A stretch of 64,000 bases of DNA from Portulaca oleracea (Eukaryota; Streptophyta; Magnoliopsida; Caryophyllales; Portulacaceae), in NCBI GenBank assembly GCA_029582165.1, contig CM055892.1, positions 3,195,347 to 3,259,346 of the forward strand. Reading direction: 5' to 3'. Below the pieces are notes generated by a model, which saw only the letters and a program-made list of their open reading frames with translations, had not been told where the DNA came from and searched no databases. The position numbers and the translations under genes are program-made. Positions 11,263 to 22,490 of the stretch are shown here, piece after piece (within the stretch, counting starts at the first letter, position 1; every line of letters starts with the position of its first letter).

Positions 11263-12728
11263 TATTTAGACCCAATTTTGTTTCTAAATAGCGCCTTAAT
11301 TCTTTGGCTTTTGACTCATTTCGTGTTTTAATTTCGTAACTTTTAATACGTTTTTGGTTATTTTGTAGATTTTGGAGTTTTTACTCAAAACGTGGTAAAA
11401 AGGGCCATTTTAGAGCTATTTTGGGACTCCTGAAGTTTCCCGGGTCAAAAGCGAAGTAAAGAAGATGATCCAAGCCAGTCGAGGAGGACCGCAGCTGCGG
11501 TCCCATAGACAGCAGCTGCGGTGATCGACCCCAAGGCTGGGGCAAGGAGCATGTAACCCGAGAGGGACCGCACCTGCGGTCCCCTAGACCGCACCTGCGG
11601 TCTTGCAAAGGGAGAAGAGAAGAATCGCCTGAGCTTCGGAGGACCGCACCTGCGGTCTCCTACGGGTTCAAAAATTCTGTTATACTAAGTGTTGTGTTTT
11701 GAGTAACCACCTTGAGTTGTATATATTACCTCTTGAACGATTAGGTTAAAGAGGCAACTATCTATGGTAATATCAACATTTTAGCTTTCAATTAGAGAGA
11801 GACTAGAGTGATTTCTTAGTGATTAGTGAGTAATTACACTTGGTTTATTGCATTTGCTGTGGATTTTATCGGAATTCCATTGAAGTTCTGAAGATTTATC
11901 TTATTTTGGAGCTTGGATTACTTATTATTCAGGATCATCCTTCCATTGGCATCAAATTAATGAGCATTTCTTACCCTTACTCTCTTTAATTCATCTATTT
12001 ACTTTACAATCTTTGTTTTTGTTGTTTGATGTTTGTTGTTACTAGTTTGTTGCTTTGATTATCTATATTCTCTGTTTTAAGCATGAATAGTGAAGTTATT
12101 ATTATTGTTAGTATGTTAATTAAAGATGATTAGAGGCTAGAACCCTTATGGGTTAGGGAGAAACTAAGGATGTGAATGGTTGATTTGGATTGGGTTGACA
12201 ATTTTAGGAGGTAATTCGCTTTGGAGTCAATTTCCTAACCCTATCGTTCCCTCAAGTGGGATGTATTCGATTTCAAAAGCTCTTGAATACATCCAACACT
12301 CGTTGGAAGATGGGAATTGGGATAGTTAACGCTAGCCCACGAGAGTGGAAAGAGGTTAACTAGAGAGTCCCGTTCCTCAAACCCTCCGGGTCCGTGGAGG
12401 ACTTGTAGGAAGTTAATCCGGATTGCCTTGAAAAAGGAAATCTGGTGGGTTGTTATAATGGTATTTTCATTTGATTCTATTGATTTATTGCTTCCTGATT
12501 GCCAAACCCTCGTCCTAATTACTGTTTGCATCCCGAAATCTCCCGACACCCATAGTTTCTTTCCTGACCGAACCTTAGCTGTGTTGCGTTCTGTTGTGTA
12601 GTCGTTTACCTGAAAACCTCTTGTTGTCTTGTGATCCTTAAACCTCACCTAAAGTCAGATTAACCTAGCCAAGGCCCCTAGCTCCCTGAGAGAGAACGAC
12701 AAAACCGGGGTACATAAATCACGTTACA
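11263..12728 (+). repeat. 5' LTR of element B
   Basis: 1466 bp, ends in ACGTTACA. U3 carries five GC-rich palindromes (11487-11657), followed about 65 bp later by a TATA-like GTATATATTACC near 11722. U5 runs to the tRNA-Asp PBS. The 3' partner is 1100 bp because it lost the palindromes and TATA box. Confidence 0.94.
11487..11657 (+). promoter_or_regulatory. Palindrome array in U3 of B
   Basis: 16-nt units of the form GACCGCANNTGCGGTC lie at 11487, 11508, 11566, 11587 and 11642 (start positions). The first is a perfect palindrome, GACCGCAGCTGCGGTC. Two pairs have starts exactly 21 bp apart (16-nt unit plus 5-nt spacer); the fifth unit is single. The array ends about 65 bp before the TATA-like sequence. 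Confidence 0.88.
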
Positions 12729-12733
12729 CAAAA

Positions 12734-12751
12734 TGGTGCCGTTGCCGGGGA
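12734..12751 (+). promoter_or_regulatory. Primer binding site of B (tRNA-Asp)
   Basis: TGGTGCCGTTGCCGGGGA lies five bases after the LTR end. It complements the 3' end of plant tRNA-Asp except for one C-to-T change, judged by the form TGGCGCCGTTGCC seen in element C. Confidence 0.85.
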
Positions 12752-12867
12752 GCAAGCGCACCTAGCTTAGTTTTTCGTCTTTAGGTTGTTTAAGATCATT
12801 TCATTTGCTAGAGATTTGATATCCTTGGTTGTTGGGAATTTGATTCTTCTATTTGTTCTTTTTGTGC

Positions 12868-14760
12868 ATACAGACTCGATCTCGACGAGGCCGAACGCCT
12901 AAAACTCCACTGATTTCGAATCCAGAAAGTATTATTCGCAAGGCAAACGCTAGCTCGAGACGAGAAAGGCGACATAGGGAGCAAGTGAGAGTTGAAATTC
13001 CAATGGCTGAGGGAGAAGCAAGTCCACCCCGTACCTTAGCATCATATTCGTTCCCATCGTGGGGTACGGGAGGCGATCCCATAATATTACCTACATTACC
13101 ACCAAACGCATCGTTCAAGTTTAAACCATATTTGCTGGAGATATTCGAGAACACTCCATACCATGGAGAAGACCATGAAAATCCAATAGATCACATCAAT
13201 AGGTTCGAGCAACGAATCGGTTTCGTGCAAATGAACGGAGTTTCTGCCGAATACATGAAGCTGAAGTTTTTCCCACTCACTTTTAAGGGAAAAGCACTAT
13301 TGGGCTCAACACATGTCCACCGGGTACTTATTCTACATGGGATGCCCTCAGTCGTGATTTTCTTCAAAGGTTTTTTCCCAATGATGAGACGTGTCGTTTG
13401 AGGCAAGCCATTATGAGTTTACAACAAGAGTCCGGTGAGTCATTATTCGAAGCATGGGGGAGATTCAAAGGTCTCCAACGGAGGTGTCCTCACCACAATC
13501 TGGAGGATTGGCTACTTTTACACCATTTTTACTCGGGATTATGTAGCTCTTGGCGAAAATCTATCGATCATGCCTCCGGTGGCATGTTTCTTAAGAAGAC
13601 GGCGGATGAAGCAAATGTATTTCTCCATGAGTTATCTCAAAACTCTCCACATTGGAGAGGCGATGATGGTCCAAAAGATGGAGGTCCTTCTTTAGAGAGT
13701 AACCCTACAATTAAATTTCTTATGAATGTCGTATTGGAGATGCAATAAAAGAAGGCCTTAGAAGAGTCTACGAGGCAAGTAAAGGCAGCTCAAGAGGTAC
13801 CTATGCTTATTCCGGATGTCAGAGTTCTTATGTGCGATTTTTGTGGAGGGCAACATTCTTTGCAACAGTGTGAAGAGTACCAAGCCGAGTAAGTTCAAGC
13901 AATTTATCCAAATAATAACCTTTCTTATTCTACTCAAAATCCAGTTCGTCCTCCTGGAAATTATGTCTACAACCAACGAGCTCCACAAAACCAAAACACA
14001 CCCCCCGGTTTCCAAAATCAAAACCGTCGCCAATACCAACAAAACCCTCACCATGGTCAAACTTCCTAAGCACCCAGACCACCACAACAAGAATTTTTCA
14101 TCGAGCAAATATTACAACAGATCTCATTAACTCAAGATAGAGACTAAGCACGCATCAAGAATCTTGAGTTACAACTTTCTCAAATGGCACAACAAGCCAA
14201 GCCTATCCAATCCCTTCCGAGCCAACCTCAACCAAACCCTAAGGGGCAACTAAATGCTATTACATTGAGGAGTGGTAGGGAGATTGAAGGCCCTAACTTG
14301 GTGGAGGAGGATGTTTTGGGAGAAAAAGAAGGTGATGTGGTGGACGTCACGGATGAGGAGGATTTGATAGAGAAAACAGAGAGTGAATTTGTTTTTGTGA
14401 AGGGAAATGAGGGAGTTCATGAGGAGGAGTTAGAAGAATCTAGTATTGAGAGAGAATTGATTGAGAAAGAAAGAGAAGAGATGGAAAAAGTAAGAAAAGG
14501 GAAAGGAGTGATGATAGAAGAAGAACCAATTCAAGCTATTAAGAAGTCGAAGTTACCGTCGGTTCCTTTTCCCGAGAGGTTAGCCAAGCCCAAGTCGGAG
14601 TCTAAATTTTTAAAGTTCATAGAAATGCTCAAGAAACTTCAAGTGAATATTCCATTCCTCGATGCTATTTCCGAGGTTCCATCCTTTAAAAAGCACTTAA
14701 AGGAACTTCTCACTAGCAAGAGGAGAATGCAAGAGAAGACTATTATCCACTTGACGGCCG
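12868..14760 (+). pseudogene. gag: gag of element B (broken)
   Basis: The start used in D (ATGCAGACTCG, 29507) is ATA here, so the likely start codon is lost; the next ATG opens MAEGEASPPRTL at 13003. The capsid region is readable, for example FKPYLLEIFENTPYHGE. A frameshift near 13300 loses the WLNTCPPGT segment, and sequence returns to frame near 13398. The knuckle is CDFCGGQHSLQQC near 13835, a CX2CX3HX4C variant. A stop lies at the end of the 13398-13748 frame (TAA for CAA). A charged linker rich in Glu (about 14280-14530) leads to the protease. Confidence 0.87.
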
Positions 14761-17700
14761 ATTGTAGTGCTATTATTGACGACAAAACCCTGAAGAAGCT
14801 CGCTGAGCCCGGGAGTTTTTCCATTCCTTGCACCATTGGTGACATGAGGATTAGTCATGCTCTTTGTGATTTAGGGGCTAGCGTGAGCATTATACCTTAT
14901 TCTATATGTAAGAGGTTGAATCTAGACGATTTAACTCCTACGACCATCAATCTTCAATTGGATGATCGATCCGTGCGAAGACCCATGGGTATATTGGAGG
15001 ACATTCCAGTCCAAGTGGGAAGATTTTTGATACCGTGTGATTTCGTGATTTTAGAGATGGAGGAAGACCACAACATTCCTATCATTTTGGGAAGGCCATT
15101 CCTTGCTACGGCCGGAGTACTAATAGATGTGAAACATGGTAGTATGTCATTGAATGTCGGTGATGAAAGCACTATTTTCAACCTCGAGGGGTCCTTGAAA
15201 AATCCTTCGTATGGGGATTCATGTTACGCTATTGATATGATGGAGGTGCTAGTTGATGAATATCTTGAAGAATCTCATCTACTTGAGTCTACTTGCGATG
15301 ATCCTTTGGGAGCTTGTCTCTTAGAATCTTTCCAATTTGAGACCGACGGCACTGACATCACGTTTCTCACCAACCTCCTTGATTCATCACCAACGCATGA
15401 GGAGATTACTATTGACGAGCCTCATATTGAGTGTATGGAAATTCAAGAAGTGATCTGCAATGGTATGTCTTCTTCCCAAGTTAAATCCTCTACTTCTTCT
15501 TTAGAGCTTAAACCCTTACCCCCTTCCTTGCAATATGCTTTCTTGGATGATGAAAAGTCTTTTCCTGTTATTGTGAATGCTAAGTTGCATGACTCTGATT
15601 TGTCTAAGTTGCTTGATTTGTTAAGAAAGCATAGGGGTGCATTAGGTTATAAAATTAAGGATTTGAAAGGTTTGTCCTCATCCATATGTATGCATTCCAT
15701 TGATTTATTAGAAGAAGCAAAGCCAACTAGGCAACCACAACGTAGATTGAACCCTAATATGCAAGATGTGGTTAAGAAAGAAGTAGTCAAGCTTTTAGCC
15801 GCTGGGATCATCTTCCCTATCGCAAATAGCGAATGGGTAAGCCCAGTTCAGTGTGTGCCAAAGAAGGGCGGGATGACAGTCATTGAAAATGAAAAGAAAG
15901 AGCTAGTTAGTACCCGAACCGTCACAGGGTGGCGGATGTGCATTGACTATCGCCAGTTGAACAAAGTGACCAAGAAATACCATTTCCCTCTCCCCTTCAT
16001 TGACCAAATGTTAGAGAGGTTGGCGGGTCATTCATACTTTTGCTTTTTAGATGGGTACTCAGGTTTTTTCCAGATTCCAATCCATCCTGCGCATCAAGAA
16101 AAGACTACTTTTAGTTGTCCATATGGTACATTTGCTTACAGACTTGTGCCATTTGGTTTGTGCAATGCACTTGGAACATTTCAACGATGCATGATGGCCT
16201 TTTTTTAGTGATTTCATTGAACAATGTGTGGAATTTTTCATGGATGATTTTTCTGTCTATGATAATACCTTTGATGATTGTTTGGCTAACTTAGAGAAAA
16301 GTCTTATTCGTTGTGAGGAGGTCGACTTAGTTTTGAACTGGGAAAAATGTCATTTCATGGTAAAAGAAGGTATTGTTTTGAGGCACTTGATTTCTTCGAG
16401 GGGCATCGAAGTCGACAAGGCAAAAGTTGAAGTGGTAGAGCGCCTACCACCCCCAATTTACGTAAAAGGGGCGCGTAGTTTCCTTTGCCATGCCGATTTT
16501 TACCGCCGGTTCGTCCATGATTTTTCTAAAATCGCTCGTCCTTTAACTGATCTCTTGTGCAAGGATGCCCCATTCTCTTTTACTGATGAATGTCTCGAGT
16601 CCTTTTTCAGGTTAAAGCAAGCTTTGATATTCGCGCCGGTTGTCCAACCTCCGGATTGGACATTGTCTTTCGAGATTATGGCCGATGCGAGCGATTTCGC
16701 AATTGGAGCATGTTTGACTCAAACCAAAGAGAGGAAGTCGTGGGTCATCTACTATGCAAGCCATGCGTTTGATAGCGCACAGAAAAATTATATGACCAAG
16801 GAAAAGGAGCTTTTGGCTATTATCTTTGCTCTAAACAAATTTCGGTAATACCTCATGTTTTCCAAGGTTATTATATACACGGACCATGCCGCGATTAAGT
16901 TCTTGATGGGACAGAAAGAAACAAAGCCAAGACTCATTCGTTGGGTTTTGCTTATGCAAGAGTTCGATTTGGAAATTCGCGACAAGGTCGGGACTAAGAA
17001 TGTTATAGCCGACCACCTGTCGAGGATCCTTGTTGATTTGGATGATACTCAACCCATCATGGACTCATTTCCGGATAAACGCCTATTGTCCGTCAAGCAT
17101 TCTCACCCATGGGACGCTGATATCTTCAACTACTTGTCTAGTGAGGTGATTCCTAAAAATTTGACCCCTCATCAAAAGAAAAAGTTCTTTCATGACGTGA
17201 AACATTTCTTTTGGGACGATCCATTCTTGTTCCGTTTATGTAATGATGGGATGTATAGAAGATGCTTACCCGAGAGTGAAGTGAAGTCCGTATTGACGCA
17301 TTGTCATGAGTTCCCGGTTGGACGTCATGGTGGATCTCAAAAGACGGTTGCAAGAGTCTTACAAGCCGGTTATTGGTGGTCGACCCTCTTTCGAGATGCC
17401 TATCTTCATGTCAAGTCGTGCGATAAATGCCAAAGGTCTGGAAATATTTCCCGGAAAAATGAGTCACCGCTGAATTTCATTCTCGAGGTAGAGGTTTTCG
17501 ATGTGTGGGGGTTAGATTTTATGGGTCCCTTTCTATCATCAAGAGGTCATCAATATATTTTAGTGGCGGTAGACTATGTGTCGAAGTGGGTTGAAGCGAT
17601 TCGATGCGTGAGATGCGATGGAAAATCCGTATCAAGATTTTTGAAGAAGGTTATTTTCACAAGATTTGGTATTCCGAGGGTCATTATTAGCGATAATGGA

Positions 17701-18298
17701 TCTCATTTTATTGAGAAGAGGTTTCAGTCCCTCTTAGCAAAGTATGGTATCACTCACAAAAGAGGACTCCCATATCACCCTCAAACGCAAGGTCAAGTAG
17801 AGATTTCGAATCGTGCTATTAAGGAGATTTTGGAGAAAACGGTTAGTTCTTCACAAAGAGATTGGACGGAGAAACTAGATGATGTCTTGTGGGCATATCG
17901 CACCGCTTTCAAAACTCTAATAGGGACTACCTCATACCGCCTTGTCTACGGGAAATCATGCCATTTTCCTGTGGAACTTGAACACAAGACGATGTGGGCA
18001 ATCAAAAAGATGAATTATGATCTCAAGGCGGCCGGGGCAAGTCGTTTATTCCAATTGGAGTAGCTTGAGGAATTGAGACGTCACTTCTATGAAAACAATA
18101 GGATTTACAAGGAGCGAACTAAAGCATGGCACGACAAGAGATTGAACCGTTGCGATTTAGTGGTTGGTGATAGAGTCCTCATCTTCAATTCGAGGCTCAA
18201 ACTCTTCTCCGGAAAGTTAAGATCGAGATGGTCAGGGCCTTTTGAAATCAGAAAGATTCTTCCCGCCGGAGTTGTTGAACTTAAGAATGCAAATGGAG
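14761..18298 (+). pseudogene. pol: pol of element B (near-open but truncated)
   Basis: One frame stays open from 14184 to 16208. The protease has ALCDLGASVSIIP (about 14856-14895). The RT has GWRMCIDYRQLN (about 15929-15964), then an extra T in a T-run near 16206 shifts the frame. FMDDFSVY follows at about 16237. RNase H starts near 16680 (MADASDFAIG). CAA became TAA near 16847. The integrase keeps an HHCC-type region (about 17300-17435) and all three core acids: Asp in LDFMGP (about 17515), Asp in SDNGSHF (about 17690) and Glu in GQVEIS (about 17800). GAG became TAG at 18061-18063. The C-terminus is cut by the deletion at 18298. Confidence 0.92.
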
Positions 18299-19632
18299 TT
18301 TTAAGTGTGGGGGGGAGATATTTTCTTATTTGCTTCAAGGGTAGATCATCTAGCTCTTTGTTTTTGTTTTCTTAGTTTTTGCCTAAATTTTGAAAAAATT
18401 TTGTGTGAAAAAGGAGAAAAAAGGGAGTGAAAACCTTAAAAGTGTTCTTTCGGTTTTCGTTTTCGCTTTGTTTTTGCTTTGTTTCTTGGGTCTTGTTGTC
18501 GAAATTGAGAAGTCGTTCTTAAACTTTTTTAAAAGAAACCGGTCTGAGCGTTTTCGACCCTGTCTCGGGTGCTAATCATGACTTATCTCTTTAGATGTCT
18601 TTCATTGAGTGTCTAGTGAGACCCCCGATTCCTTTCACGTTCTGGTTGAAACCGGGAGATTCTAGGGGTTTGTGTCCGAGCTTGTTCTTTTCCCTGTTTA
18701 GCAAAAGCAAAAGCAAAGTCAAAAAGAAAGAAAAAGAAAGAAAAAAACTAAATAATCATATTAAGTGGGGCGTGTCGGCTGAACGACATCAACCACCATA
18801 CACTTAGCCAACCTACACGGGACCGGTATTAGCGGTACGACGCCATTACCCCTTAAGCTCCTCCTATATCGAATTCTCGACGGAAGTGTGTATGGAAAAG
18901 ACTGTGTTGGGAGGGTAAACCCCGAATTATGGGCCGTCCAATACCTGAAAGTAAGGCTAATACCGACCTTTAAAAAGCAAAAGAAAAAAAAAAGAAAGAG
19001 AATTTTATTGGGATTACCCAACCCCAAAAAGAAAGGTTTAAGCGTTAATAAAGTGTGGGGCCTCTCCTTGCATCACCTACGGCCCTCACCAAGCCAAGGG
19101 CGACCAAATGCGGGGAAGGGCAACTCTTTTCTTTCCTTGTTCGTTTCGTTGTTTTTGAGCTCGGGCATGAGTCTTTGGAGTCTTTTGGAATCGGTTAGAA
19201 CCCACTAGCACTTATGCACATGGGGTTTTGCTTGGCATTAGGAGTAGGACATCGAAAATCTCAAAGACTGACTTTTATTTGGGATAGGTGCTCGTGAGAC
19301 GCTCATAACGGTTCCTTTTGGAGGTTTAATAATGTTTTCCTAATGTTAGATTTCAAGATCCTTTGAAGCGAAGTTTTTGTTTTTCCTTCCTTTTGTTTTC
19401 TTTGGTTTTGTTTTCACTTTTCCTCTTTCCTTTTTCTTTGGCTTTTGTTGGTACAGCCGCTACAAACCCTCACGAGTCCATCTCGTCCACTCGGGCTGCC
19501 GGGGGATTCAAAGGGCTTGCTGCATACGCTAAATGCACTCGTTTCTCTCCCACGACAGAGGAGTTTGAGTTACTCTAGGTAGTTTCTTGTTTTGCTTTGC
19601 TCGGGAGAAGCAAAAGTTCAAGTGTGGGGGGG
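18299..19632 (+). other. 3' noncoding region of element B with two polypurine tracts
   Basis: This segment begins at the deletion junction with AAGTGTGGGGGGGAGA (about 18303), a polypurine-like tract. It ends with AAGTGTGGGGGGG (about 19620-19632) directly before the LTR. It is closely similar to 38442-39768 of D and has no long ORF. AAAAGCAAAAGCAAAG-type purine repeats lie near 18700. The true plus-strand primer should be the copy touching the LTR. Confidence 0.75.
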
Positions 19633-20732
19633 TGTTTAGACCAAATTTTGTGTCTAAATAGCGCCTTAATTCTTAGGCTTTTGACTCGTTTCATGTTTTA
19701 ATTTCGTAACTTTTAATACGTTTTTGGTTATTTTGTAGATTTTGGATCTTTTACTCAAAACGTGGTAAAAAGGGCTATTTTAGAGCTATTTTGGGACTCC
19801 CGAAGTTTCCCGGGTCAAAAGCGAAGTAAAGAAGTTTTTGGTTATTTTGTAGATTTTGGAGTTGTGGATTTTATCGGAATTCCATTGAAGTTCTGAAGAT
19901 TTATCTTATTTTGGAGCTTGGATTACTTGTTATTCAGGATCATCCTTCCATTGGCATCAAATTAATGAGCATTTCTTACCCTTACTCTCTTTAATTCATC
20001 TATTTACTTTACAATCTCTGTTTTCGTTGTTTGGTGTTTGTTATTACTAATTTGTTGCTTTGATTATCTATATTCTCTGTTTTAAGCATGAATAGTGAAG
20101 TTATTATTATTGTTAGTATGTTAATTAAGATGATTAGAGGCTAGAACCCTTATGGGTTAGGGAGAAACTAAGGATGTGAATGGTTGATTTGGATTGGGTT
20201 AACAATTTTAGGAGGTAATTCGCTGTGGAGTCAATTTCCTAACCCTATCCTTCCCTCAAGTGGGATGTATTCGATTTCGAAAGCTCTTGAATACATCCAA
20301 CACTCGTTGGAAGATGGGAATTGGGATAGTTAACGCTAGCCCACGAGAGTGGAAAGAGGTTAACTAGAGAGTCCCGTCCCTCAAACCCTTCAGGTCCGTG
20401 GAGGACTTGTAGGAAGTTAATCCGGATTGCCTTGAAAAAGGAAATCTGGTGGGTTGTTATAATGGTATTGTCATTTGATTCTATTGATTTATTGCTTCCT
20501 GATTGCGAAACTCTATTCCTAATTACTGTTTGCATCCCGAAATCTCCCGACACCCATAGTTTCTTTCCTGACCGAACCTTAGCTGTGTTGCGTTCTGTTG
20601 TACAATCCTTTACCTGAAAACCTCTTGTTGTCTTGTGATCCTTAAACCTCACCTAAAGTCAGATTGACCTAGCCAAGGCCCCTAGCTCCCTAAGAGAGAA
20701 CGACAAAACTGGGGTACAAAAACCACGTTACA
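19633..20732 (+). repeat. 3' LTR of element B with promoter deletion
   Basis: It starts TGTTTAGACC and ends CGTTACA. Compared with the 5' LTR it lacks bases equivalent to 11465-11857, which contain all five palindromes and the TATA-like box. In their place is a 28-bp copy (19835-19862) of the segment TTTTTGGTTATTTTGTAGAT... that occurs about 110 bp upstream in the same LTR. The TSD CTTGC follows at 20733-20737. Confidence 0.93.
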
Positions 20733-22490
20733 CTTGCATCGCACATCACTTCAAATGGCAAATTTCAGTCCGGGGCTTGCATAATGGGCGCGGTGATCAA
20801 TGCTTCTTTCAACCTGTTGAAAGCACTCAAGCAAACATCATCAAATACAAAAGTTACATCTTTGACAAGAAATAGGGTGAGAGGTCTAGCAATTTTAGAA
20901 AAATCCTTTCAACCACCTCAACCTTTGTTTGTCAACTTCAATGCCTTTGCTTGACACAACATGACCAAGGACTACATCTTTTTGTACCATAAAATGGCAC
21001 TTCTCCCAATTCAAAACCAAATTAACCTCTTCACAATGAGACAACATTTTAGCAAGATTTCTCAAACAATGATCAAAAGTGTCGCCATAGACTGAAAAAC
21101 CATCCATAAAAACCTCCATAATATCCTCAATAAAATCAGAGAAAATAGCCATCATACAGCGTTGAAAAGTAGCAGGTGCATTACACAACCCAAATGGCAT
21201 TCTCCTATAGGCAAAGGTACCGTAAGGACATGTGAAGGTAGCCTTCTCCTGGTCACTAGGGTGGATAAGGATTTGGAAAAACCTGGAATACCCATCTAGA
21301 TAGCAAAAGTATGAATTATTCACCAGTCTTTCAAGCATTTGGTCAATAAATGGGAGAGGGAAATGGTCTTTACGGGTGGCATCATTCAGTTTGCGATGAT
21401 CAATACACATCCTCCACCCCGTAACAGTCCTAGTGGGGATCAGCTCATTGTTTTCATTCTTTACTACCGTTATCCCCCCTTTCTTAGGCACAACATGCAC
21501 CGGACTCACCCACTCACTATCATAAATAGGGTAGATAATTCCATCATCAAACAATTTCAAGACCTCCTTTTTCACCACCTCTTTCATGTTAAGGTTTAAC
21601 CTTCTTTGATTTTCTATGGTGGTTTTATAGTCATCTTCCATCAAAATCCTATGCATGCAAACTGAGGGACTAATGCCCTTAAGGTCATCTATGGTATAGC
21701 CAATGGCCTTACGATGCGACCTAAAGACTCTCAACAATGAATCAATTTCAGCAGCATTCAAATTTGCATTTACAATCACAGGATAAGAAATTCATACCTT
21801 AGGGAAGAAGGGAGACGTTTCAGTTCTATCTTTAGAGCTTCTTTCTCACTTGAAGCTTGCTTGCTTTCATTTCCATTCTTCAATGCTTCCACCGTTTTCA
21901 GCGACGATGGAACTTCTGGGGATGCCTTTAAGAGTTTCACATAATAGGCAACTTCGAGATCGTGATCCTGTATTGGACTGTTAGACAACAAACAACGCTC
22001 AAGAGGATCGTGAGAACAAGTGTTACTGCTATCTTCCCTAAGAATGGAATCAAGGATATCCACTCTAAGGCAATCATCAACAAATGCAGGGAATTTAGCA
22101 GCTTCAAACAGATTAAACTTAGCTTTCTCACCTCCTATACAAAAGGACTTCCTACCATTTTTCACATCAATGCAACACCCAACTATAGCCATAAAAGGTC
22201 TACCAAGAATAATAGGGGTACATGTGTGTTCCCCCATCTCAAGAATAACAAAATCAACGGGAACAAAGAAACTACCCAACTTAATGGGAACATCCTCTAA
22301 GATTCCTATGGGAAACTTGACTGGTCAGTCGGCCAACTGGAGGGAAATGTTAGTAGGCTTTAGTTCACCCACACCAAGCTTTTTGGACAAAGAGAGAGGC
22401 ATAAGACTCACACTAGAACCAAGATCACATAATGCATGATCAATGGAAATCTTTTCGGCTTCACAAGGAATGGTGAAGCTACCGGGATCC
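20733..22490 (-). pseudogene. pol: pol of element C (protease, RT, start of RNase H)
   Basis: Protease motif ALCDLGSSVSLMP lies near 22400-22440. The RT is readable at 21779-20895 with PFGLCNAPATFQRC (about 21200-21160). The catalytic FMDD is FMDG (near 21105), so one of the two metal-binding Asp residues is lost. RNase H begins at about 20780 and is interrupted by element B. The RT frame is otherwise open for 294 codons. Confidence 0.91.

Larger units (their letters stand above)
11263..20732 (+). mobile_element. Athila-type retrotransposon B, complete insertion, degenerate
   Basis: Two LTRs begin TATTTAGACC / TGTTTAGACC and end CGTTACA. Identical 5-bp target duplications CTTGC flank them (11258-11262 and 20733-20737). 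The PBS is complementary to plant tRNA-Asp. Gag and pol are present; the third ORF present in sister element D is absent because of a deletion of about 3.5 kb joined near 18298. Broken by an extra T near 16206 and nonsense codons near 16847 and 18061. The first base pair of the 5' LTR is mutated (TA in place of TG). Confidence 0.95.

Noticed and set aside
12734..12751. tRNA-Asp gene fragment
   Set aside because: Only the 18-nt complement of the tRNA 3' end is present, directly after an LTR, as expected for a PBS.
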